This document shows, piece by piece, positions 24,899 through 33,195 of a stretch of DNA of 64,000 bases (its first letter is position 1; each line of letters starts with the position of its first letter). A model generated the notes under the pieces. That model was not told where the DNA came from. It saw nothing but the letters and a program-made list of their open reading frames with translations, and did no database searches. The translations under genes were made by a program, and so were the position numbers. The stretch spans positions 1 through 64,000 of the forward strand of contig MPNC01000012.1 in NCBI GenBank assembly GCA_002238825.1. The letters run 5' to 3'. The stretch comes from SAR202 cluster bacterium bin87. GTDB lineage: Bacteria; Chloroflexota; Dehalococcoidia; Lucifugimonadales; UBA3495.

Positions 24899-27298
24899 AT
24901 GCACACCATAATCAAGAAATGTGCTGTTTTGGTCGCCATCGCGACACTGACCACGATTGTAGCGGCCTGTGGTGGAGGCAACGGTGAAGCGCCGGCAGCC
25001 CCTGCCGCTCCGGAACAGCCCACTACCCCCGCGCAACAGCCGGCCGGCGCCGCCGCCGAGCAACCCACCCAGGCTCCCGCCATGTCCGACGAGCCTTTCC
25101 GTGTCGGCGTTATGGAGTCGCTCACGGGCCCCGGCGAGACCTACGGAACGGTGTCCGTACAGGCCAAGCAGATGGCAGTCGACGAGATCAACTCGGCCGG
25201 CGGCATCAACGGCCGCATGCTCGAACTGATCGTCGAAGACTCCAAGTGCTCCGCCCAGGACGCCATCACGGCGTACAACAAACTGACCGACGTGGACGGT
25301 GTGAAGATCATTCTCGGCACTTCGTGCAGCGGCGCGATGCTGGGCGCGGCCCCCCTGGCCGAGGGGGACGGCGTGATCCTCTTCTCCGGACTCGCGACCA
25401 ACCCTGACATCGCCCACGCGGGGGACTACATTTTCCGCACGTCCATGAACGACCTGCAGCTGGGCATCGACACCGGCAACGTGATCCGTGCCGACGGCGC
25501 TCAACGCCTGGCCACCATCACGGAAACCACCGACTACGCCGAGGGCGTGCGTCGCACCACTGCGGAGCAGTTCGTCTCTTTGGGCGGCGAAATCGTCGCC
25601 GAGGAACGATACGCCTCGGACGTGACCGACTTCCGCACCCAGTTGACCAAGATTTTGAACGCCAACCCGGACGCAGTGCATATCGCCGCCCAGTCGGAGT
25701 TTTCCGGTGGCACGGTGGTGAAGCAGATCCGCGAGTTGGGATACGAAGGCCCACTGTATTCTGAAATCGTGCCGGTGGGTGCGACTGCCCTTGAAGTCGC
25801 CGGCGAATCGGCGACCGGGTTGAAAGCCGTCATCGCCGAGCTCGATCCTGCCAACAGCAAGAGCCAGGAGGTTCTCAACAACTTCCGGGCGCGTTACGAC
25901 TATGTGACGTTGCCCTGGTACCTGGCCTCCGGCTATGACGACGTGTACATCACGGCAGAATGCCTGAAGATGACCGGAGACGACCAGGACGCCGACGGGT
26001 TCCGGGATTGCCTGTACGGCATCACCTGGAGCGGCGCGATCGGCGAAGATTACAGCTTTGACGCTAACGGTGAGGTAGTCGGCCTGGCCAATGCTGTTGT
26101 CGAGGTCCTCCCCGAAGGCGAGCGCACCGCCGACAACAACGGCTACCGCATCCTGGGCTCCGCGCCCGGCGCGGATGCCGCCGCGGCTGCTCCCGTCGCA
26201 ATGCCCGCCGAGCCCTTCCGCATCGGCGCGATGGACGCCCTGACCGGTCCGGCGGAGACCTACGGCAACCCGATCATCCAGGCCAAGCAACTGGCGGTGG
26301 AAGAGATCAACGCGGCCGGCGGCATCGACGGACGCATGCTGGAACTGATCCCCGAGGACTCCAAGTGCGCCGCGCAGGACGCCATCACCGCCTACAACAA
26401 GCTGACCGACGTCGACGGCGTGAAGATAATTCTGGGAACCACATGCAGCGGCGCGATGCTGGGCGCGGCCCCATTGGCCGAGTCGGAAGGGGTGATCATG
26501 CTGTCCGCGTCGGCCACCAGCCCCGACATCGCGACGGCGGGCGACTACATCTTCCGCACGGCGATAAACGACAGCCAGCTGGGGATCGACACCGGCAACA
26601 CCCTCATCTCTGACGACATTCATCACCTGGCCACCATCACCGAGTCCACCGACTACGCTGAGGGCGCCCGCCGCACCACCGTGGCTCGTCTGGAGGAGCT
26701 GGACGGTCATGTGGTCGCCAGCGAAAGCTACACCTCGGACATCACCGATTTCCGCAGCCAACTCACGAAGCTCATCGCGGCCCAGCCGGACGGTATCTAC
26801 TTGGCCGCCCAGCAGGAATTCTCCGCCGGAACCATCATGAAGCAACTGCGCGAGCTGGGTTACGAGGGGCCGATCTACTCCGAGACCGTCGCCACGGGTC
26901 CCGAAGCGTTGCGCATCGCCGGCGATGCGGCCACCGGAATGAAGGCGATCATCCCCAATCCCGAACTCTCCACGCCGGAAGGGATTGCTTTCCTGAGCAA
27001 TTTTGAAGCGCGGTGGGGCAACGTCGCGACGATTCCGTGGTTCCAGGCGTCCGCCTACGATGACGTGTACATCGCCGCCGAGTGCCTAAGCCAGACTGGT
27101 GACGACCAGGATGCCGACGGGTTCCGGGACTGCCTGTATGGCATGACTCGCAGCGGAGCGATTGGCGACGACTACAGCTTCGACGCCAACGGCGATCTTG
27201 CCGGCCTCAGCAATGTGGTCGTACAGATCCTTCCGCTGTCGGAACGCAACGATGACAACCTGGGTTACGTCGTACTCGGGCAGGCTCCCACGCCTTAG
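24899..27298 (+). CDS. Tandem-fused branched-chain amino acid type substrate-binding lipoprotein (two LivJ-like domains)
   Basis: A 799-residue lipoprotein with signal ATLTTIVAACGGG, cleaved before Cys24. It holds two complete Peripla_BP_6-type domains in one chain, residues about 62-425 and 438-799, roughly twice the family length. The two halves are very alike: MESLTGPGETYG and MDALTGPAETYG, then AYNKLTDVDGVKIILGTSCSGAMLGAAPLAE and its near copy, and both end DDQDADGFRDCLYG-...-YSFDANG. A short A/P linker joins them. GGAGGAGAT precedes the ATG. It is the first gene of a full ABC operon (two permeases, two ATPases). The ligand is unknown; amino acids, amides or aromatic acids are family precedents. 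Confidence 0.93.
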   Translation: MHTIIKKCAVLVAIATLTTIVAACGGGNGEAPAAPAAPEQPTTPAQQPAGAAAEQPTQAPAMSDEPFRVGVMESLTGPGETYGTVSVQAKQMAVDEINSAGGINGRMLELIVEDSKCSAQDAITAYNKLTDVDGVKIILGTSCSGAMLGAAPLAEGDGVILFSGLATNPDIAHAGDYIFRTSMNDLQLGIDTGNVIRADGAQRLATITETTDYAEGVRRTTAEQFVSLGGEIVAEERYASDVTDFRTQLTKILNANPDAVHIAAQSEFSGGTVVKQIRELGYEGPLYSEIVPVGATALEVAGESATGLKAVIAELDPANSKSQEVLNNFRARYDYVTLPWYLASGYDDVYITAECLKMTGDDQDADGFRDCLYGITWSGAIGEDYSFDANGEVVGLANAVVEVLPEGERTADNNGYRILGSAPGADAAAAAPVAMPAEPFRIGAMDALTGPAETYGNPIIQAKQLAVEEINAAGGIDGRMLELIPEDSKCAAQDAITAYNKLTDVDGVKIILGTTCSGAMLGAAPLAESEGVIMLSASATSPDIATAGDYIFRTAINDSQLGIDTGNTLISDDIHHLATITESTDYAEGARRTTVARLEELDGHVVASESYTSDITDFRSQLTKLIAAQPDGIYLAAQQEFSAGTIMKQLRELGYEGPIYSETVATGPEALRIAGDAATGMKAIIPNPELSTPEGIAFLSNFEARWGNVATIPWFQASAYDDVYIAAECLSQTGDDQDADGFRDCLYGMTRSGAIGDDYSFDANGDLAGLSNVVVQILPLSERNDDNLGYVVLGQAPTP

Positions 27299-27329
27299 CC
27301 ACCGTCGAGAAGACAGCGTCCAATGACTG

Positions 27330-27359
27330 AGGGCCGGCCGGAATTAATCGGCCGGCCCT
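27330..27359 (+). terminator. Terminator or attenuator between binding protein and permease
   Basis: An 11-bp perfect stem AGGGCCGGCCG/CGGCCGGCCCT with an 8-base AT loop, followed by TTGTGCT. It is placed to favour binding-protein message over permease message. Confidence 0.78.
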
Positions 27360-27423
27360 TTGTGCTATCATTGCCGCCACCATAACTAATATACGATGAT
27401 TAATCAGACTGGCGAGGATTTCG

Positions 27424-28806
27424 TTGGCTAGCAACCGTGAAGGCGCCCGAGGGCTGCCCCGATTGATCAACGTACCGGGCACCCGGCTGATTGCCGCCTT
27501 GTTGACGGCTCTCGCCCTCGGTTACATTGCCTGGAAGATCGGGCAGGCTCCGCCCCAGGCCTTGCAGTTCGCGTTCAATGGACTGGCTGTGGGCGCGGTG
27601 TATGCCCTGCTGGCGTTGGGTTTCACCCTGGTGTACAGCACGGTCTGGTTCTTCGACCTGTATTACGGAGCAGCGGCCGCGCTGGGCGCGTACGGCGTCT
27701 TCTACCTGCGCACGGATCCTGCGCTGGGCAGCCGCCTGGACATCAACAGCCTTCCGGTCAACGTGATCTTCGGAGCCGTGGTCGCGGGCGTGTTCGCCTG
27801 GACACTGCACACCATGATCGAGCCGCGCCTGCGGAGACGGGCCAGTCCGGCCGTCCTGCGCACGGGCGTTGCGGTGGTCGCCGTCGCAATGGGAATTTAC
27901 ACTGCGATTGTGCTTTCGTATCCGGAGCACCTTCAGCTCACGTTGAGCCCGGCTGTGGGATTGGCGACGGCAGCGGTCGCCATCGCGATCACGCAAAGAG
28001 TTGCCCACAGTGTGGCCTCCCGCGTCAACGCAACCCTGGTCGCGTTGATTGCCGCCGCTCCAGCCGCGGTGTTGGGCGCGTGGTGCGGATACCTGCTGTC
28101 CGGAGCGCCCGGAGCGGGGTTGTATCTCAGCTGGGCAGTGTCGTGCCTGCTGGCCGGCTGCGTGGGCCTGGCCCTGTACCGCGGGCTCTACGTGTACATG
28201 CGGGAGCGGGCACGCTCTCCGCTGATCATGCTGGTGGCGTCGTTGGGCATACTGCTGGCGATCGCCGCGCTCATCGTTATCGTGTTTCAGAGCGCTCCCC
28301 GGCCGTTGCCGGATGCCTTCGGCAGCACTCCCTGGAACATCGGCGGCGCGCGCATCAAAGGGTTCAACGTATTTGCCATCGGCGTGGCCCTCGCCGGTTT
28401 CGCCGGCATGTGGCTCCTGCTGAAGATGACCTCCTTCGGACGCGCCGTGCGGGCCATCGGCGACGACGAAGAGGTGTCCAAGGTCGTCGGCATTAACACC
28501 ACCGTGATCATTGCCGTGGTGTTTTTCATCGGCGCAATGTACGCGGCCATGGCCGGCATCTTGACCGGTCACGACACCGCCTTGCAGCCGCGCATGGGAC
28601 TGCTCCTGCTGCTGAAAGGCTGGATCGCGTCGGTGGTGGGCGGCATCGGAAACTTGTACGGCGCTATCGTGGGCGGGTTCGTGCTGGGGCTGGTGGAGCA
28701 ATTCGGCATCTGGGACCTGGCCGGAGAGTGGAAAGACGCCATCTCGTTCGGGTTGCTGATACTGTTCCTGTCCTTCTGGCCACAGGGCCTATTGCCGAGA
28801 AGGTGA
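27424..28806 (+). CDS. LivH-type ABC permease with an internal insertion
   Basis: A 460-residue inner-membrane permease. The LivH-like core is clear: FNGLAVGAVYALLALGFTLVYSTVWFF, then FGRAVRAIGDDEEVSKVVGINT (cytoplasmic loop contacting the ATPase) and KGWIASVVGGIGNLYGAIVGGFVLGLVE. Typical LivH proteins have about 290-310 residues; the excess here is a hydrophobic insertion at residues about 130-260 that appears to add three or more membrane segments. A TTG start at 27424 preceded by GGCGAGGA is the only one that fits; no ATG lies nearby in frame. Next gene 4 bases downstream. Confidence 0.88.
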   Translation: MASNREGARGLPRLINVPGTRLIAALLTALALGYIAWKIGQAPPQALQFAFNGLAVGAVYALLALGFTLVYSTVWFFDLYYGAAAALGAYGVFYLRTDPALGSRLDINSLPVNVIFGAVVAGVFAWTLHTMIEPRLRRRASPAVLRTGVAVVAVAMGIYTAIVLSYPEHLQLTLSPAVGLATAAVAIAITQRVAHSVASRVNATLVALIAAAPAAVLGAWCGYLLSGAPGAGLYLSWAVSCLLAGCVGLALYRGLYVYMRERARSPLIMLVASLGILLAIAALIVIVFQSAPRPLPDAFGSTPWNIGGARIKGFNVFAIGVALAGFAGMWLLLKMTSFGRAVRAIGDDEEVSKVVGINTTVIIAVVFFIGAMYAAMAGILTGHDTALQPRMGLLLLLKGWIASVVGGIGNLYGAIVGGFVLGLVEQFGIWDLAGEWKDAISFGLLILFLSFWPQGLLPRR

Positions 28807-28810
28807 CGCA

Positions 28811-29866
28811 ATGCCGGTGAATATTGAGGGCATCCGCGAGTTTGCCCGGCTCGCACGAGAACCTAGCGAGTTGGTTCGTCACGCCCGCGGCAACATCGGT
28901 CTGTGGCTGACTTTGATCGCTGTGGCGGCAGCGGCGGTGTTTATGCTGATGAGCGGCACCAAGTTCGCCGTGGGCGCCGCTACGCTTTTCGCGATCTGGG
29001 CTATCTTGGCGGTAAGCCTGAACCTCGTGGTCGGATATACGGGCCTGCTGTCTGTGGGACACGTCGGCTTTTTCGGCATCGGGGCATACACTATGGCCGT
29101 ACTTACTTCGGAGGCCCCGTACGAACAGTTACGCACAGGAGTGATCCCTACCTTCGGCTGGCCCTTCTTCGCGGTGTTGCCACTGTGCATCGTCCTGGCC
29201 GGATTGGCAGCCCTGATTGTCGGCGTGGTGTTCAACCGATTCCGCGATGACATCTTTGTTTTGGTGTCCTTCGGCTTCGCAATAATCGCCTATAGCGTGT
29301 TCCTCAACCTGCGGAGCGTCACACGCGGGGCGTTCGGAATTCACGAAATAGTCCGACCCCAGATCGGCGCGTGGACATTCGACGGGAATGTGGCATTTTT
29401 GCTGCTGGCGCTGGTGTTCTTGGGTTTCGTAATGCTGATATCGTGGTTTATCACAACGTCATCTTTTGGGAGGGTCCTCACCGCAATTCGCGAAGACGAG
29501 CAGGCCATCGAAGTGTTTGGCTATCAAGCCACTCATTTCAAGCTGGCGGTCTGGGTGATTTCTGCGATGATGGCCGGGCTCGCGGGCGGCCTGTTCGCCA
29601 GTTGGACAAGGTTCATCGACCCTAACTCGTTCATCCTCCTCGAGTCAGTTCTGCTGGTGTCCATCGTGATCCTGGGCGGCCTGGCCAGCATCTGGGGTTC
29701 CCTGCTGGGCGCGATGGCGTTCGTGTTGCTGGAGGAGGGTATGCGCTTTTTGCCCTTCATTCCCACGGAGTACACCGGCCAGGCGCGCCAGGTGGTCCTG
29801 GGAATACTCCTGGTGCTGCTGATGCTGTTCCGGCCACAAGGACTGGTGGGGAGGTTCCGGCTATGA
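28811..29866 (+). CDS. LivM-type ABC permease
   Basis: A 351-residue inner-membrane permease of the branched-chain amino acid transporter family. Supporting segments are WAILAVSLNLVVGYTGLLSVGHVGFFGIGAY (the LivM signature, with GLLSVGHVGFFGIGAY), SFGRVLTAIREDEQAIEVFGY (ATPase-contact loop) and GGLASIWGSLLGAMAFVLLEE. It pairs with the preceding LivH-type protein. The stop overlaps the next start by four bases (ATGA), showing translational coupling. Confidence 0.94.
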   Translation: MPVNIEGIREFARLAREPSELVRHARGNIGLWLTLIAVAAAAVFMLMSGTKFAVGAATLFAIWAILAVSLNLVVGYTGLLSVGHVGFFGIGAYTMAVLTSEAPYEQLRTGVIPTFGWPFFAVLPLCIVLAGLAALIVGVVFNRFRDDIFVLVSFGFAIIAYSVFLNLRSVTRGAFGIHEIVRPQIGAWTFDGNVAFLLLALVFLGFVMLISWFITTSSFGRVLTAIREDEQAIEVFGYQATHFKLAVWVISAMMAGLAGGLFASWTRFIDPNSFILLESVLLVSIVILGGLASIWGSLLGAMAFVLLEEGMRFLPFIPTEYTGQARQVVLGILLVLLMLFRPQGLVGRFRL

Positions 29867-30612
29867 CCGCGAATAACGAGGCTCTGGCCCTGGAAACTGA
29901 CAGCATCTCCAAGCACTTCGGCGCGGTTAGGGCCGTTGACGAATTGAGCCTGTCGATCCCGCGCCAGGGCACCACCAGCATCGTCGGACCCAACGGTTCC
30001 GGCAAGTCGACGCTGGTCAACCTGCTCAGCGGCGTGCTCCCCCTGGACGGCGGCATGGTGATCATCGACGGAGCCGGCTTGCGGGTCGTGCATGCCCACG
30101 AGACGCCGGCGCACGGTCTGACCCGGACTTTCCAGGAGGTCAGGCTGTTCGACCAGATCACCGTCTGGGACAACATCATGGTGGTGCTGACCGAACGCAA
30201 GCTGTTCCCGTCGCTGCTGGAGCGCGTCCGGCCGGCCAACCGTCGGAAAGCCCAGGATATCCTCGAGTCGGTCGGCATGTGGGAAAAGCGAGAATCGATG
30301 GCCATGGAACTGTCCTACGGACAGCGCAAGCTGCTGGAAATCGGACGCGCCATGGCAATGGATGTACAGACCTACCTCTTCGATGAGCCGTTCGCGGGTC
30401 TCTTTCCGCAGATGCTGGAGCGGGTCAAGGACATCATGAAACAGATGCGCGCCGACGGCTACACAATCGTTTTTGTGTCCCACAACATGGACATCGTTCG
30501 GGAACTGTCCGACCGCATCATTGTGCTGGACAGCGGAACCCTGCTGGCCGCCGGCGACGTGGAACCGGTGCTGGGCAGCGAAGAAGTTATCGAGGCATAC
30601 CTGGGGGCATGA
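29863..30612 (+). CDS. LivG-type ABC transporter ATPase
   Basis: A 249-residue nucleotide-binding subunit in the cytoplasm. Walker A is GPNGSGKST, the ABC signature is LSYGQRKLLEIGRAM (a slight variant of LSxGQ), Walker B is YLFDEPFAGL (Glu present) and the switch His lies in FVSHNMD. LivG-type features include the long segment after Walker A with TRTFQEVRLFDQITVWDN. It forms a heterodimer with the following LivF-type ATPase. Overlaps both neighbours by four bases. Confidence 0.94.
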   Translation: MTANNEALALETDSISKHFGAVRAVDELSLSIPRQGTTSIVGPNGSGKSTLVNLLSGVLPLDGGMVIIDGAGLRVVHAHETPAHGLTRTFQEVRLFDQITVWDNIMVVLTERKLFPSLLERVRPANRRKAQDILESVGMWEKRESMAMELSYGQRKLLEIGRAMAMDVQTYLFDEPFAGLFPQMLERVKDIMKQMRADGYTIVFVSHNMDIVRELSDRIIVLDSGTLLAAGDVEPVLGSEEVIEAYLGA

Positions 30613-31376
30613 TGACGTCTGCGTCCGCACGCACCATGAATCAGGCTGACCAGAACGGCGCGGCTCCTCTCCTGGAACTGGTCGGGATATCGGTGGAGTA
30701 CGGCGCGGTCCGGGCGTTGGACGACATCTCCATGGGCGTCCAAAAGGGCGAAGTGGTGGCGGTGATGGGTCCCAACGGGGCCGGCAAGTCCACCGTGCTC
30801 AAGGCGGTGATGGGTCTGGCGCCGGTGGTGTCCGGCCAGGTGTACTGGCGTGAAAAGCCGCTGGCCGCCGCCACCCACGAGATCGTCAAGGAAGGGATAG
30901 CGTTCGTGCCCCAGGGCCGGCGGGTGTTCACCCACCTGACGATCACCGAGAACCTCGAAATGGGCTGCATCTATCTCAACGACCGGGCCGAGAAGGCGAA
31001 CCGGCTCGATTCAGTGATGGAACTGTTCCCGGTGCTCCATGAAAAGCGCAAGGACATGGCCAGCGCGATGTCCGGCGGCCAGCAGCAGATGCTGGCCCTG
31101 GGTCGAGGGCTGATGGCCTCGCCGGAGGTTCTGCTGCTGGATGAGCCGACCCTGGGCCTGGCGCCGATCATCGTCAAAGAGGTCTTCGAAAAGGTTGCCG
31201 AAATCAGCGAGCGCCTCGACACCACCATCATGGTGGTTGAGCACAACATCAAGGGCGTGCTGGACATCGTAGACCGGGCCTACGTTCTGGACAAGGGAAC
31301 CGTGGTGCATAATGGCACGCCCGAGTCCATCAGGGAGACCGACATACTGACCCAGGTGTTCCTCGGCAGCGCGTAG
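30609..31376 (+). CDS. LivF-type ABC transporter ATPase
   Basis: A 255-residue nucleotide-binding subunit. Walker A is GPNGAGKST, the signature is MSGGQQQMLALGRGLM, Walker B is LLLDEPTLGLAP, and VVEHNIKG carries the switch His. LivF-type features are FVPQGRRVFTHLTITENLEMG and the short C-terminus. Starts at ATG 30609 overlapping the LivG stop; the second ATG three bases later is equally possible. Last gene of the five-gene operon; no clear terminator follows before the convergent XRE gene. Confidence 0.94.
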   Translation: MMTSASARTMNQADQNGAAPLLELVGISVEYGAVRALDDISMGVQKGEVVAVMGPNGAGKSTVLKAVMGLAPVVSGQVYWREKPLAAATHEIVKEGIAFVPQGRRVFTHLTITENLEMGCIYLNDRAEKANRLDSVMELFPVLHEKRKDMASAMSGGQQQMLALGRGLMASPEVLLLDEPTLGLAPIIVKEVFEKVAEISERLDTTIMVVEHNIKGVLDIVDRAYVLDKGTVVHNGTPESIRETDILTQVFLGSA

Positions 31377-31478
31377 GCATCGGCAGATGCGGCTGAAATA
31401 ATGTGGGGCGGTCCGTAGTCTTCGTGGGCCAGCGGTTCGTTCCTCCAGTCAACAGCTAAGATACGCCGAACCTGCGCT

Positions 31479-31850
31479 CTAAACTCGGTTGGCCAATTGC
31501 CGAACCGTTTCATCGACTAGATCTTGGGCCCGTGGTCGCATTTGTCGATACCGGCGGAGCAACGTCTGCTCCCGGTCGGCCAAATCCCGTGGCGATGTGT
31601 CACAATCTTCCGGTTGCAGATAGTCGCCGATGAGCATCACCTGAATTGGCGAAACGCCGGCCGCCTTCGCCAGGGCCATGAGGCTGGCGCATGATCCCCT
31701 CCCAGATTCCTCAATGGCGCTGACCGCACTTGGACTGAGACCAGCCTTCATTGACCACTGTCGGGCACTGGGGAATTGCCTCCCCGGACCGTACATGGCC
31801 CGCACCCATTCGATGAGTGCCTCGTTCCGTTCGCGCAAATCGCGGGGCAT
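31479..31850 (-). CDS. XRE-family helix-turn-helix regulator
   Basis: A 123-residue protein with an HTH domain at residues about 10-75 (ARQWSMKAGLSPSAVSAIEESGRGSCASLMALAKAAGVSP), in the register of Cro/C1-type regulators, and a charged helical C-terminus (PRDLADREQTLLRRYRQMRP). It lacks any enzymatic domain. AGGAGGTAAGT precedes the ATG. It faces the Liv-type operon end to end, so it is not obviously its regulator; target unknown. Confidence 0.82.
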   Translation of the reverse strand: MPRDLRERNEALIEWVRAMYGPGRQFPSARQWSMKAGLSPSAVSAIEESGRGSCASLMALAKAAGVSPIQVMLIGDYLQPEDCDTSPRDLADREQTLLRRYRQMRPRAQDLVDETVRQLANRV

Positions 31851-31956
31851 ACTTACCTCCTAATACTGTCGCGGGATATTCTGATCGACTGCTCTAGAAA
31901 ACTTGCGATGCGTGACTAATATTGTCAATACCATTTGATTATTTGGTTGCCAAGTC

Positions 31957-31999
31957 CGAAAAAGCGAAAAAAGGGCCACGGCGATGTTGCCGTGGCCCT
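31957..31999 (-). terminator. Terminator of cassette B
   Basis: An 11-bp perfect stem (AGGGCCACGGC/GCCGTGGCCCT, loop of 6) is followed on the minus strand by TTTTTTCGCTTTTTCGG. It lies 26 bases beyond the NHL stop. Confidence 0.88.
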
Positions 32000-32024
32000 G
32001 CTTTCGAACGGCTGCGCTGAGCGA

Positions 32025-33068
32025 TCAGAGTTCGCCGGCAAACATGGCGGTCTGCTTGGAGAAGATCTGCACCCGATGGCGCGGAGCTTCGAGCACGAAG
32101 ACACGACCGTCATCACCGACTTCGATGGCGATGGGGCCCTGGAATTCGCCTTCTCGTTCCGACAGCCCCAGGGCGCGCTCGCGGGCCCGGACGATGGTCG
32201 GATCCAGGTAAACGCGCTCCGCGCCCCACTTGGATAGTCCGGCCTGCCCGTGCATAGCAGTGATGTAGCTGCCGTTGGCGCGGAAGACCTGGACGCGGTC
32301 GTTCCTGTAGTCAGTGACGAAGATATGGCCGTCCTTATCCACCGCCACGCCCGTGGGCCGGCTAAATTCGCCCTCTCCATCGCCTGAGGACCCGAACTTC
32401 ATCAGGAACGTGCCATCGGGAGAGAACTTCTGAATGCGGTCATTGCGCCAGTCGGCCACGTAGACGTCGCCGTTGTGGTCGATCTCGATTCCCCAAGGGT
32501 GATCGAACTCGCCATCGCCGGTGCCCTTCCGGCCCCATCCGAATTTGAACTGCCCATCTTTCGTGAACACCGAAACCCGGTGGTTGCGGCTTTCCACCAC
32601 GTACAGGTTGTCGTCCTTGTCGAACGCCAGCCCGGCGGGCCGATCGATCTCGCCTTCACCGGAGCCAGGGATGCCCCACATGCCGATCCAGTTGCCGCGC
32701 TCCTGGTCGTAGATGGAGATCCGGTTGAGCCATTCGTCGGACACATACGCGTAGCCCTTGCTGTCCAGCGCCACCGACGTCGGCCACATAAACGAGCCGT
32801 TGGGGGTGGTTTCGTCCGCGTCTTCCGGAGGAATCTTCTGGCCGAACTCGGCGACCACTTCTTCTTCGTCGGGATGGAAGACGGTGACGCGCTTGCAGGG
32901 GAAGAATGCCGGAGTCTCGGTGCCTCGGCTCAGCACGTACAGCATGCCGTTGTCGTCGCGGGTGATGGCTACCGGGTTGAAGAACCCGTTGCCGCTGCGA
33001 ACTTCCTGGCGGCCGATCGTATGGCTGTATTGAAACGTTACCGGCGCGAGCTCAGTCGCAGTAACCAT
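32025..33068 (-). CDS. NHL-repeat beta-propeller protein, cassette B
   Basis: A 347-residue NHL propeller with at least five repeats (DRPAGLAFDKDDNLYVVESRNHRVSVF, DHPWGIEIDHNGDVYVADWRNDRIQKF, SRPTGVAVDKDGHIFVTDYRNDRVQVF). No signal peptide. The start VTFQYSHTIGRQEVRSGNGFFNP ... LYVLSRG mirrors cassettes A and C. The end, FVLEAPRHRVQIFSKQTAMF, corresponds to the C-terminal strand of the other two. GGAAGGTGAAAT precedes the ATG. It is separated from the DUF1501 gene upstream by 127 bases containing a hairpin, so its expression may be partly independent. Confidence 0.88.
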   Translation of the reverse strand: MVTATELAPVTFQYSHTIGRQEVRSGNGFFNPVAITRDDNGMLYVLSRGTETPAFFPCKRVTVFHPDEEEVVAEFGQKIPPEDADETTPNGSFMWPTSVALDSKGYAYVSDEWLNRISIYDQERGNWIGMWGIPGSGEGEIDRPAGLAFDKDDNLYVVESRNHRVSVFTKDGQFKFGWGRKGTGDGEFDHPWGIEIDHNGDVYVADWRNDRIQKFSPDGTFLMKFGSSGDGEGEFSRPTGVAVDKDGHIFVTDYRNDRVQVFRANGSYITAMHGQAGLSKWGAERVYLDPTIVRARERALGLSEREGEFQGPIAIEVGDDGRVFVLEAPRHRVQIFSKQTAMFAGEL

Positions 33069-33124
33069 ATTTCACCTTCCAAATTTCACGCCGTGTTTTC
33101 CGCGCGCCCGGCATTCGCAGCGTA

Positions 33125-33147
33125 GGGGCAGGTTATAAGCCTGCCCC
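33125..33147 (-). terminator. Hairpin between DUF1501 and NHL in cassette B
   Basis: An 8-bp stem GGGGCAGG/CCTGCCCC with a 7-base AT loop and no clear T-run. It may be a partial terminator or a message-stabilising structure. Confidence 0.45.
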
Positions 33148-33195
33148 CACTTCGCGACCGTTCCTGCCAGCGTCACGGACAGGGGTTGCAGATGA

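Noticed and set aside
24752-26845. A 697-codon open frame antisense to the tandem LivJ-type gene
   Set aside because: A high-GC shadow frame: its length follows from codon bias of the sense gene, and the product has low-complexity G/V/H-rich composition with no domain.
31378-31391. Short hairpin after the LivF-type gene (GCATC/GATGC)
   Set aside because: The 5-bp stem has no T-run and overlaps normal intergenic sequence; not enough for a terminator call.
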